In this document: positions 1-7,503 of the stretch, piece after piece | Position numbering within the stretch: the first letter of the stretch is position 1 | Layout: every line of letters starts with the position of its first letter | NCBI GenBank assembly: GCA_021201825.1 | Contig: JAJQED010000041.1 | Coordinates: forward strand, 1-64,000 | Length of the DNA: 64,000 nt | Source of the DNA: Alistipes sp. | GTDB taxonomy: Bacteria; Bacteroidota; Bacteroidia; Bacteroidales; Rikenellaceae | Reading direction: 5' to 3' | Notes under the pieces: model-generated | What the model was told of the DNA's origin: nothing | Database searches by the model: none | Seen by the model: the letters and a program-made list of their open reading frames with translations, nothing else | Program-made: the position numbers and the translations under genes

Positions 1-44
1 ACGGGCGATCTCTCATTAGTTACCTCGCTTCGTTATTTCCCTCC

Positions 45-105
45 CGCCGCTTATCAGCGGCGACGACGGGACTCCGCTCGGTGAGCTCGGCCGCATTATG
101 CGGCC
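45..105. repeat. two short perfect hairpins at the left edge
   Basis: Two stem-loops lie next to each other: CGCCGC/GCGGCG with a 6-nt loop at 45-62, and GGCCGCA/TGCGGCC with a 3-nt loop at 89-105. They immediately precede the fold-back repeat at 110-213 and may belong to the same intergenic mosaic. They could also be a terminator of a gene left of the window, but no T-run follows either stem. No coding function is seen. Confidence 0.4.
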
Positions 106-109
106 TCGG

Positions 110-213
110 TTGCGAGGAGCGCAGCGACGCAGCAATCTTAATTGGAAGCGCAATGACCGAGATTGCTTCGGGCTATCAGCCTTCGCAATTACGGGGATAC
201 GTTCGCAATGACG
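110..213. repeat. dispersed fold-back intergenic repeat ('CGTCATTGCGAGGAGC' type)
   Basis: Two 29-nt arms, 110-138 and 160-188, are imperfect inverted copies of each other. Each begins TTGCGA and ends GCAATCT when read in the same direction, with 21 nt between them. A third, shorter copy of the end motif (TTCGCAATGACG) closes the element at 202-213. Sequences of this type (TTGCGAGGAGCGCAGCGACG... GCAATCT) are known as dispersed non-coding repeats in several phyla. The 90-aa ORF at 81-353 is a translation of this repeat, not a gene. Only one copy is visible in this window. Confidence 0.75.
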
Positions 214-359
214 AAAAAGGGAAACTGTCTTTCGGGAAAGATATTAGTCCTGCTCCTGCAATTAAAAGGAACTCTCAATTTGGGCTTAAGCAATGCTTAA
301 TTAAATTTCGTCCTGGAAAGATTTCGGCAGTACGGGGAACAAATGTAAAGTGATTTAAA

Positions 360-689
360 TTATTCTTTGACTTTAGAAAGTGTTTCTATGTGATGTAAAA
401 GAATAGATGAACTGTCCATCGGAGGATTATCTATAAATTCTTTACGGGCTTTGATAAAATAAAAATACCCGGGTTCGTAATCCGTAAAAATAAGGCTATA
501 AAGTTTTTCCCATTGACCGTCGTCTGTCCATTTTACATCGAACCAGGAAAGTTCATGGTTTGTATGGTGTTCCGGGCCGACATAGATATATACCTCTTGA
601 TCTTGCTCATTGTCCGTTTTGTTGTCATTGCAACAAAAAAATAAAAGTCCTGTAATGGGCAGTAAAAACCATAAGAAAAGTTTTTTCAT
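360..689 (-). CDS. DUF4377-type small lipoprotein
   Basis: A 109-aa secreted protein of unknown function. I chose the ATG at 689 rather than the track start at 743 because MKKLFLWFLLPITG begins a lipoprotein signal peptide ending in a Cys pair (LFFCC, first Cys at residue 19), and because a -7 promoter box sits at 751-758. The mature part has the DUF4377 pattern: a Tyr-rich N-terminus, W-x-x-L-Y-S-x-I, then YEPGYFYFIKA, and NPPMDSSS near the end. DUF4377 proteins are usually small lipoproteins, often linked to HslJ-like domains, and have no established activity. The gene stands alone and is divergent from the broken serine hydrolase. Family assignment is by pattern recognition. Confidence 0.75.
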   Translation of the reverse strand: MKKLFLWFLLPITGLLFFCCNDNKTDNEQDQEVYIYVGPEHHTNHELSWFDVKWTDDGQWEKLYSLIFTDYEPGYFYFIKARKEFIDNPPMDSSSILLHHIETLSKVKE

Positions 690-750
690 GACATCAGGAT
701 TTAGAAGTTTATTAAATTTATAAAATAAAAATAAATATACCAACTTTCAC

Positions 751-758
751 CAAAGTTA
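751..758 (-). promoter_or_regulatory. -7 box of the DUF4377 lipoprotein gene
   Basis: The minus strand reads TAACTTTG, an exact match to the Bacteroidetes -7 consensus TAnnTTTG. Transcription would start near 744 and leave about 55 nt before the chosen ATG at 689, which supports that start over the upstream one. No clear TTTG -33 element lies at the usual distance. Confidence 0.5.
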
Positions 759-802
759 ATACAAACAACTATATCCCGGTAATTTTCCTTACTTTCATAT
801 TT

Positions 803-1867
803 ATGAAGTTCAGAAGGAAAATATTTTTCTTTTTATTGCTGCTCCCGTTTTCTCTGTGCGGGCAGGGTATTCGACCGGTTATCGATTCTCTATTGGCGGA
901 GATCGAGCGGGGAAATCACGGGATGGGAGCCAGCATATCGGTTTTTCACCGGGGAGAGGAAATTTATAACGGTGTGTCGGGCTATGCGGATATAGCGACC
1001 GGTCGGCGGAGTGATGGCGATACACGATACGGTACGGCATCGATAGCAAAGGTTTATACCGCAACGGTAATCCTTAAATTGGTCGAGCAGGGTATATTGA
1101 CGCTCGATACTCCGGTTGGTAGATTCTATCCAGAGTTGGAAAATGCTGAATCCACAACGATTGAGCACCTGTTGCGGCATACGGGAGGAATAGCCGTTAA
1201 TGGGTATAACGGGAGGCTATGGGAACAAATATTAGCCAATGAACCGAATGCCAAGGAATTGCTGTACGATCGCTTAATAGCCGTCTCAGGAATGGCCGAG
1301 CCGGGTACGGTCTATAAGTATGCTAATGCGAACTATATGCTCCTTGCCTGGATCGCGGCGGATGTAAGCGGCAAAAGTTTTACCGAATTGCTGGCTGAAA
1401 TAATCTTCACCCCGTTGGATATTCCCGGGACGTATCCCCGAACCCTGTCGTCATGGAGCGAGAAAGAGGCCATCCCTTAAATCCGGGATTCTACGGGAGA
1501 CTTCCGGGAAAATAAAGTGATGCCGCCCGAAATTATTCTCGGGGCGGCCCATTTGGTCAGCAGCCCGTCCGATGTAAATAAATTCCTGACCGCCCTGATG
1601 ACCGGGAAGATATTGTCAGCGGAATCGTTGGCATGGATGACCGATACCCGGGACAACAATTACGGCCTCGGTCTGCAAAGGTTTCGGCTCGGCGGCATGG
1701 TTTCCTATGGACATACCGGTGGCTCACCCGCATTTAACTGCATCGCGTTTTACTGCCCCCGAACTAATTTGGCCGTGACCGTTATGCTGAATGCGCGGTG
1801 CGGGATCTCTTCCAGGGAGATAGCCAGTGCCGTATTGGATATTTTAAAGGAGGAAAATATCATATGA
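803..1867 (+). pseudogene. serine hydrolase (beta-lactamase class C family), broken by one in-frame TAA
   Basis: The ORFs 803-1480 and 1517-1867 are in the same frame, and the 36 nt between them is open apart from the TAA at 1478-1480. Together they encode 354 residues, a normal length for a secreted serine hydrolase. A hydrophobic signal (KIFFFLLLLPFSLCGQ) is followed by SxxK (S80-I-A-K83) and YxN (Y173-A-N175). The third motif, GHTGG, lies after the stop. A truncated 225-aa product would lack the GHTGG strand and is unlikely to be active. One substitution (for example CAA or GAA to TAA) would explain the break. Alternatives are a sequencing error or readthrough. The next gene carries an intact domain of the same family. 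Confidence 0.8.
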
Positions 1868-2034
1868 TCTAATTTAGCTTTCTCAGCCCTCGCATTATTT
1901 GCTCCCGAGCCGGAAAGTTTTCTACCGGGTTGGTCTATCACCTAATTATTCAAATAAAAATCCCCAGCTTCTGGAAGTTTTATTAATTTAGAAGTTGTTT
2001 ATGGACAAGATGATTTCTAAAAATAATTATTAAT

Positions 2035-3861
2035 ATGAAGCCCGGAAATTTAGCTGTTCGCCTAACCGTTCTGTCGGTAATCGTTTTTTATACTGTTACA
2101 AATCTGTGGGCCCATCCGCCCCGATTGATCGTCCGGTCGGACGATATGGGTGCGTTCCATGCCATAAATGAGGCATGCCTCGAAGTATGCAATAACGGAA
2201 TCTGTACGACCGTAGAAGTGATGCCTGTTTGTGCGTGGTTCCCGGAGGCCGTTAAAATGCTGAGGGAAAATCCACAGATTGAGGTCGGCATCCATCTGGC
2301 CCTGACCAGCGAGTGGGAAAATGTCAAATGGAGGCCGTTGACGTATTGCCCGAGCCTTACCGATGAGAACGGTTATTTCCTGCCCATGTTGAAACCGGAC
2401 GACGTTTATCCGTCCCTATCACTACGGGACTGTTCGCCGGAGGAGGTCGAGCGGGAATTAAGGACCCAGATAGAAGTTGTTCTGGCGAACCTGCCCCAGG
2501 CGAACCATGTTACCGGCCATATGGGTATAATGCAACATCCGGCTTTTGCCGAAATTTCCCAGCGACTGGCGCGGGAATACGGATTGATGCACCTTGAATC
2601 CAGGGAGATGATGGATGCGCATCAAATATCCTATGCCTGGTTCGGCGGTGAACATGCCACGACACAGCAAAAGTTCGATTCTTTCATTAAAACCCTTGAC
2701 GGTTTGGAGGATGACCGGACATCTATGTTCATCGAACATCCGGCCGTGGAGTCGGACGAACTCAATACGGTGTTCCATATCGGTTATGAAAATGTAATGG
2801 AGGATCGTATCGGCGTGACGGAATTGTTCACTTCCCCGGCCATCAAGGAAAAAATAGCGGAACGGGGGATAGAGCTGACCGATTATGCCGGGGTTATGCG
2901 AAGATTGCCGCGAACCGATCCCCGATCCGCCGGTATTCCTCAAGAGGCGATCGATAATGTGATCCAAGCAATGCAGGGTTCGGGCGTGGATTTGCATAGT
3001 TTTATGCTACTCAAAAAGGGGGAGGTAGTTTACGAAGAATGGTTCGGGGAGCATGGTCCGAGGGTGCCGCACCAGATGAATTCGGTAAGTAAGACCGTAA
3101 CCTCTTGTGCAATCGGTATCGCCATCGAAGAGGGGTTGCTGGAATTGGACGATAAGGTAGTTTCTTTCTTCCCCGACAAACTTCCGGCAAATGTATCCAG
3201 TAACCTTGCTCAGCTAAGTATCAGGCATTTGTTACCCATGTCCGTAGGCCATGACGTGGCCAGAGCCAACGATATCAGGGCAACGGATAACGATTGGGTC
3301 GAATCTTTCCTCTCCCTGCCCGTCGATACGGAACCCGGGACGGTATTCGATTATAACAGCATGGCGACCTATATGTTATCGGCTATCCTGCAAGAGGTTA
3401 CTGGTCAAAAAATGCTTGACTACCTCTATCCGCGGATGTTGCTCCCGCTCGGAATTACGGGTATTTACAGCCTCGAAAGTCCGCAGGGCATCCAGACCGG
3501 GGGATGGGGAATATTTCTCAAAACCGAAGATATGGCCAAAATAGGTCAGTTACTTCTCAATAAAGGGGAATGGAACGGGCAAGGGATCCTAACGGCCGAA
3601 TGGGTGCAAATGGCTTCGTCCGCGCAGATCGATAATTGCCCGGCCGGTGTCGAACGGGACCCGGCGAACGACTGGCACCAGGGATACGGATTCCAGTTAT
3701 GGAAATGCCACCCGTCCGGGGTTTTCCGGGCCGACGGTGCCAACGGCCAGTTCATTATAGTTATGCCCGAGCAGCAGGCTGTAATAGCTATTACCGCCCA
3801 TGAGAATAATATGCAGATGATGCTCGACCATATCTGGGAACACCTTTTGCCGGTGCTTTAA
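2035..3861 (+). CDS. two-domain secreted protein: YdjC/ChbG-type carbohydrate deacetylase + serine hydrolase
   Basis: 608 aa with an N-terminal signal peptide (about 1-26). Residues 28-285 look like a YdjC/ChbG-type deacetylase, a metal-dependent barrel that removes acetyl groups from amino sugars. Supporting motifs are LIVRSDDMGAFH (Asp36, Asp37), GIHLALTSEW (His87) and TGHMGIMQHPAF. From about residue 292 a class-C beta-lactamase-like serine hydrolase begins (DPRSAGIPQEAI), with HSFMLLKKGEVVYEEW, the catalytic SVSK (S350, K353), RHLLPMSVGH and a YNS motif. There is no stop or frameshift at the junction. Export plus the two activities suggests envelope or dietary amino-sugar polymer processing, which is inference. 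A terminator at 3879 follows, so the gene is probably monocistronic. Confidence 0.85.
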   Translation: MKPGNLAVRLTVLSVIVFYTVTNLWAHPPRLIVRSDDMGAFHAINEACLEVCNNGICTTVEVMPVCAWFPEAVKMLRENPQIEVGIHLALTSEWENVKWRPLTYCPSLTDENGYFLPMLKPDDVYPSLSLRDCSPEEVERELRTQIEVVLANLPQANHVTGHMGIMQHPAFAEISQRLAREYGLMHLESREMMDAHQISYAWFGGEHATTQQKFDSFIKTLDGLEDDRTSMFIEHPAVESDELNTVFHIGYENVMEDRIGVTELFTSPAIKEKIAERGIELTDYAGVMRRLPRTDPRSAGIPQEAIDNVIQAMQGSGVDLHSFMLLKKGEVVYEEWFGEHGPRVPHQMNSVSKTVTSCAIGIAIEEGLLELDDKVVSFFPDKLPANVSSNLAQLSIRHLLPMSVGHDVARANDIRATDNDWVESFLSLPVDTEPGTVFDYNSMATYMLSAILQEVTGQKMLDYLYPRMLLPLGITGIYSLESPQGIQTGGWGIFLKTEDMAKIGQLLLNKGEWNGQGILTAEWVQMASSAQIDNCPAGVERDPANDWHQGYGFQLWKCHPSGVFRADGANGQFIIVMPEQQAVIAITAHENNMQMMLDHIWEHLLPVL

Positions 3862-3878
3862 CCATCGGTTCGGTATAA

Positions 3879-3909
3879 AGCTCTCCCCTTACCGGCGGAG
3901 GGCTTTTTT
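3879..3909 (+). terminator. intrinsic terminator after the deacetylase/hydrolase gene
   Basis: The 8-bp stem AGCTCTCC/GGAGGGCT contains one G-U pair and a 10-nt loop, and TTTTT follows. It lies 17 nt after the stop codon at 3861 and separates this gene from the ligase operon. Confidence 0.75.
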
Positions 3910-3986
3910 GTTCCCTGTGGGCGGGGTGATGCTGCAAACGGGCATATTCTTTGCTCGTAAAATTTCCGGAAATAAACCGGATAGCT

Positions 3987-4589
3987 ATGCCGAGACATTT
4001 GACTTTCAAGATCAAAAAGAGAGAATTTACCGCCGTGCCGGTCCGTATCGACCGAAAAAAACTCTATGGGTGGACGGAGATACTGGCACTGGACGATAAC
4101 GGGGACGAGTGCCGCCTGATGAATACGGACGATTCGGGTTCTTTCATAATCTCGATGGGCGGTACCGGGCTCGGTATCCTGACTCCGGACGGCAGATGGG
4201 TGGAACGGTCGGAACTCATAGCGGTAGATGAGCAGGGTAACCCCGTTCCCCTTATTCCTTCGAGTTACGGGGCGGTGATCACGTTAAAAGAGAGAATTTC
4301 CACCGACGATTTCCTCGACCACAGCATCACGGCATTCTATAAGATCGAACCGGAAGAACCTGCCCTTTTAAAAGCCATCGGGAACGATATCTATACATTC
4401 CCGTACATATACCTTGACGGTTATGAAGCCACTACGGCAATACTTATTACCGGTGATGACGGCAACCTTTATATGATGCTCGGTTACCGTAACCAGTTCG
4501 AAATGCTCTCGCTGGAACAACCGGGGGCTATCGAGATGTATGACAACGAGGAAGACGACCAGGACGGCATCGACTTTTCCATGTTCTGA
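3987..4589 (+). CDS. unrecognised protein, first gene of the ligase operon
   Basis: About 200 aa with no signal peptide, so probably cytoplasmic. The ATG at 3987 (MPRHLTFKIKKREF) is preferred over the TTG at 3951. I do not recognise the family. The sequence reads as mostly beta: short alternating hydrophobic strands split by Gly/Asp turns, such as KKLYGWTEILALDD and ISMGGTGLGILTPDGRW. The last 12 residues are strongly acidic (DNEEDDQDGID). No catalytic motif or metal-binding cysteines are apparent. It is followed after 8 nt by the next gene of a run ending in an ATP-dependent ligase and a HAD phosphatase, so a role as partner or accessory subunit of that machinery is the best inference. Confidence 0.75.
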   Translation: MPRHLTFKIKKREFTAVPVRIDRKKLYGWTEILALDDNGDECRLMNTDDSGSFIISMGGTGLGILTPDGRWVERSELIAVDEQGNPVPLIPSSYGAVITLKERISTDDFLDHSITAFYKIEPEEPALLKAIGNDIYTFPYIYLDGYEATTAILITGDDGNLYMMLGYRNQFEMLSLEQPGAIEMYDNEEDDQDGIDFSMF

Positions 4590-4597
4590 CGGCAGGT

Positions 4598-5293
4598 ATG
4601 AAAGCTATCCACATAGCCAACGCCCGTAAACGCGATGCAGAGGTCGCGGTTGACACCTATGTACACTACCGGTCCGTAAGTTACGAACTGCCGGACGGGC
4701 AGGAACGGGAAAACGTCCGGGTGTTGAAATCTTCCGTGGACTTATCGATGGAGAACCTGTTGCGGCAATACGGGGATGTCGAGTCCATTGCGGAAGCGAT
4801 AATCGACGGCGACCCGGAGGTCGATATGGAGATCATCGGTAAGAAATTACGAAAACTGCATAAACTGTATGTCGATAAGGATAACCGGATCGCCTATTCC
4901 CTGAACCTCTACCGGGTGGTGGTAAACCCCGACGGGACCGAACAGGAGCGCCGTGACCTGAACAAAGTTCCCTCCAATATCAACGTGGAAGATCCTTTGA
5001 GGTGGAGCGGACGCAAGTTCCCCAAAGAGGAAGCCATGCGCAGTTTCGTGTTCACCAAGAAATACCAGCTGCGCCATATCAACGGCGTCACATTCGACTT
5101 CCTGTACAATATGGCAAAGGACTTATACGAAAGCTGGTCGCTGATGCTAATCGGCGCGGGTGCCAAAGGCAATGCCCCTTTGATACTCACCCGGGGCGGT
5201 TCGCCATACCGGGGGTTCCTCGAGGGACGGATCGACGGGGACCGATACTCACTTATCCTGCACCTTACCAATATAGAATTAAAAGCTCCCTGA
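4598..5293 (+). CDS. conserved-looking hypothetical protein, second gene of the ligase operon
   Basis: 231 aa, soluble, no signal peptide. I do not recognise a named family. The N-terminal half is charged and helical (DLSMENLLRQYGDVESIAEA, then GKKLRKLHKLYVD). The C-terminal half is rich in glycine and aromatic residues and looks like the conserved core: QLRHINGVTFDFLYNMAKDL, LIGAGAKGNAPL, GGSPYRGFLEGR and a final YSLILHLTNIELK. The HLTN end resembles YVFHLTN in the extra C-terminal domain of the ligase encoded next, though the match is too short to prove homology. The ligase ATG comes 1 nt after this stop codon, so the two are almost certainly co-translated. Confidence 0.8.
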   Translation: MKAIHIANARKRDAEVAVDTYVHYRSVSYELPDGQERENVRVLKSSVDLSMENLLRQYGDVESIAEAIIDGDPEVDMEIIGKKLRKLHKLYVDKDNRIAYSLNLYRVVVNPDGTEQERRDLNKVPSNINVEDPLRWSGRKFPKEEAMRSFVFTKKYQLRHINGVTFDFLYNMAKDLYESWSLMLIGAGAKGNAPLILTRGGSPYRGFLEGRIDGDRYSLILHLTNIELKAP

Positions 5294-5294
5294 T

Positions 5295-6794
5295 ATGGAA
5301 ATCTACGAGGATAAGCTGCGAAAGGTCCATGGTTATGAGGAGGGGAAGCAGGATGCAGTGGATAAGGCTACCATGTCCGTGGCCTTGTCATACAAAAAAC
5401 ACTTCCTGAAAAAGTTCATTTCCCTCAGCCCCCAGCAGATAGATTCACGGTTGGGCGGCGACAAGTATTTCGTCACACGCAAATACGACGGGGAATATGC
5501 CATAATCGTTTACGAAAAAGGACAGGCCATCACGATCAACCGTTCGGGCCGTGTTCGCTGGGGACTTCCCTGCATAAAAGAGGCGGCCGAACTGTTAAAT
5601 AAAGCCGGAGTGAAACAGGCGATCATCCCGGCGGAGATATACGTGCACGACGGGAAATATAAATCACGGGTCAACGAACTGATTTCGACCCTGGCGAATG
5701 AGAAGAAGACAGGGAACCTTAAACTTGCCGTTTTCGATATAGTAGAACTCGACGGATCCGAACTGGGAAAGACCTCTTACGGCCAGATCCATAAATTGCT
5801 CGAGCAGTGGTTTGCAGGGGGCGAGAGGTGCCATGTGGTGGAAATGGAAGTTACGCGGTCCCGGGACGAGATAAAGCGGGTATTCCACCAGTGGGTTGAG
5901 GTGGAGGGAGCCGAGGGACTTGTGGTCCGCAGCGAGCTGCCGTTCGTTTTTAAGATCAAGCCGCGCCATAACCTCGATGTGGTGGTAGTCGGCTTCACCG
6001 AGGGAACGGGTGACCAGAAAGGGCAGGTTCGTACCATGCTGCTTGCGTTCATCCCCGGTCCCGGCCGTTATCAGGTAGTAGGAAAGGTGGGAGGGGGCCT
6101 CCGCACGAAACTCAAAGCCGAGCTGTTCGAGGATTTCTCACGGAAGATCATACCGTCGGATTATATCGAGACGGATTCGAATCACGTTGCGTTCCAGATG
6201 GTCCGGCCGGAAACGGTATTGGAGATCAGCGTAAACGATGTGGTGTATGAGACCTCGGCCGGACCTAAATCCAACGCCGTGTTGGAGATAGTGGACGGGA
6301 AGTATCAGTTGCAGTCGACCGTGGACGGGCTTACTTTCGTCGCGCCGGTATTCGAACGGATGCGCCCCGACAAAAAGGCCGACGAGCATGACGTACGGAT
6401 AACCCAGGTAGATACCTTTTCCTATTTCGATCCGGCCGAGGCCGAGGTCAGGCCGGCCAATATTAACCTGATGCCCAGCGAGATCATTTTTCGTGATGTG
6501 TATCGTAAAACCTTGGGTGACAAGTTAATGGTCCAGAAGTACCTCATCTGGAAAACCAACAAGGAGGAGTCTGACGAATATCCGGGGTATGTGTTCCACC
6601 TGACCAACTTCAGCACCGGCCGAAAAGAACCCCTCCAACGGGAAGTGAATATCACGGACAGTTATGCACAGGTCCTGGAACTTTGCCGTCTTTCGATGCA
6701 GGAGAATATCAAAAAGGGGTGGGAGCGGGTAGGCAATCCCGAAACGGCCGGCGGAGATATCGCGGAGATGATAACCGAAAACCTTGGGGTATGA
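5295..6794 (+). CDS. ATP-dependent polynucleotide (DNA) ligase with extra C-terminal domain
   Basis: 499 aa. All nucleotidyltransferase motifs are visible in order: motif I KYDG (AMP-accepting Lys63), Ia RSGR (83-86), AEIYVHDG (Glu114), III LAVFDIVELDG (about 144-154), IV EGLVVRS (Glu207) and V FKIKP (Lys220, Lys222). An OB fold follows (about 226-360) and ends in motif VI, ERMRPDK. This is the layout of LigD/LigC-type ATP-dependent DNA ligases, which seal nicks through enzyme-AMP and DNA-adenylate steps. About 139 residues continue beyond motif VI (361-499), which is unusual and unrecognised. About 55 residues precede motif I. Bacteria normally rely on NAD-dependent LigA for replication, so this should be a repair-type enzyme. 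RNA or another polynucleotide as substrate cannot be excluded. Confidence 0.9.
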   Translation: MEIYEDKLRKVHGYEEGKQDAVDKATMSVALSYKKHFLKKFISLSPQQIDSRLGGDKYFVTRKYDGEYAIIVYEKGQAITINRSGRVRWGLPCIKEAAELLNKAGVKQAIIPAEIYVHDGKYKSRVNELISTLANEKKTGNLKLAVFDIVELDGSELGKTSYGQIHKLLEQWFAGGERCHVVEMEVTRSRDEIKRVFHQWVEVEGAEGLVVRSELPFVFKIKPRHNLDVVVVGFTEGTGDQKGQVRTMLLAFIPGPGRYQVVGKVGGGLRTKLKAELFEDFSRKIIPSDYIETDSNHVAFQMVRPETVLEISVNDVVYETSAGPKSNAVLEIVDGKYQLQSTVDGLTFVAPVFERMRPDKKADEHDVRITQVDTFSYFDPAEAEVRPANINLMPSEIIFRDVYRKTLGDKLMVQKYLIWKTNKEESDEYPGYVFHLTNFSTGRKEPLQREVNITDSYAQVLELCRLSMQENIKKGWERVGNPETAGGDIAEMITENLGV

Positions 6795-7165
6795 CCATAG
6801 CGATAGATTTCGACGGCACCTGCGTTACGAACGACTACCCCGACATCGGAGCGGATATCGGATCCCTGCCCGTTTTACGGCAACTCCTTAAAAACGGCCA
6901 TAAACTTATCCTGTTGACCAACCGCACCGGTGACGAGCTTAAACAGGCCGAGCAATGGTTCACCGATAACGATATCCAAATTTGGGCCTCGAATAAGAAT
7001 CCGGAGCAGTTTCGTTTCAGCCGCAGCCCGAAGGTATATGCAGACCTTTATATAGACGATCTGGCCCTGGGTTGTCCGCTGATCTCTGACCCGGATATAA
7101 GCCGCCGCCCTTTTGCCGACTGGCCGGCCATCGAAGCCATTCTGCGGGAGCGGTACATAATATAA
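6791..7165 (+). CDS. minimal HAD-superfamily phosphatase (BT0820-like)
   Basis: 124 aa. The ATG at 6791 overlaps the ligase stop (ATGA), indicating translational coupling. The longer ORF from 6683 only reads through the ligase gene in another frame. The HAD motifs are present: I IDFDGT (D6, D8), II LLTNR (Thr43), III Lys81 in SPKVYAD, and IV YIDDLALG (D89, D90). No cap domain is present, so a large substrate could reach the active site, as in polynucleotide 3'-phosphatases. It resembles the small Bacteroides HAD protein BT0820. Its substrate is unknown. Coupling to a ligase suggests clean-up of 3'-phosphate ends, which is inference. Confidence 0.85.
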   Translation: MTIAIDFDGTCVTNDYPDIGADIGSLPVLRQLLKNGHKLILLTNRTGDELKQAEQWFTDNDIQIWASNKNPEQFRFSRSPKVYADLYIDDLALGCPLISDPDISRRPFADWPAIEAILRERYII

Positions 7166-7503
7166 TTACCGCCAAAAGGTTCCATATTGCTACAGCCTGG
7201 AATCTGCCCCGGCGATTTTCATTTTCGCGTATTATGCCCGATCCATGCCGTTAGCAGCGGGTAACCCACTATTGGCAGGGAATTTGCCCTGATGAAGCAG
7301 GATTATCCGGGCCGCAGGCCCGGTTTAACATTTTAACAATAGTTCTACCGTTACACCAGTTTGGCAAAAAGTTTGGAAGTAATAAAACCTGAAAGCAAAA
7401 TCTGTAAAAACGGCTTCCGGACGGATTTATCCGGTCCGCAAACAACGGCGGGATCTCAGAAGGGACGTTTGGCGCAGAAAAATTTAAGTATTCTTAAAAT
7501 AAA
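7166..7503 (+). other. 338-bp gene-free stretch: ligase-operon terminator and ompA leader
   Basis: No ORF or RNA gene is recognised here. The left half holds the hairpin at 7307-7323. The right half is the upstream region of ompA and contains an imperfect inverted repeat (GGACGGAT-TT-ATCC-G-GTCC, 7419-7437) and an A/T-rich tract just before the start codon. TTTG occurs at 7360, 7371 and 7468, but none is paired with a good TAnnTTTG at the right distance, so I do not assign a promoter. Confidence 0.6.
7307..7333 (+). terminator. probable terminator of the ligase operon
   Basis: The perfect 7-bp stem CCGGGCC/GGCCCGG with loop GCA (7307-7323) is followed by TTTAACATTTT. It lies about 140 nt after the last operon gene and before the ompA leader. 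Confidence 0.6.

Noticed and set aside
81-353. 90-aa plus-strand ORF beginning CEERSDAA-like
   Set aside because: It is the translation of a fold-back dispersed repeat plus flanking DNA and has no protein-like core.
1517-1867. 116-aa ORF as an independent gene
   Set aside because: It is in the same frame as the upstream serine hydrolase and holds its third motif (GHTGG), so it is the 3' part of one broken gene.
3791-4015. 74-aa minus-strand ORF
   Set aside because: It runs through an intrinsic terminator and the start of the ligase operon.
6683-6790. N-terminal extension of the HAD protein
   Set aside because: It is out-of-frame reading of the ligase 3' end. The ATG at 6791 overlaps the ligase stop and begins the DFDGT domain.
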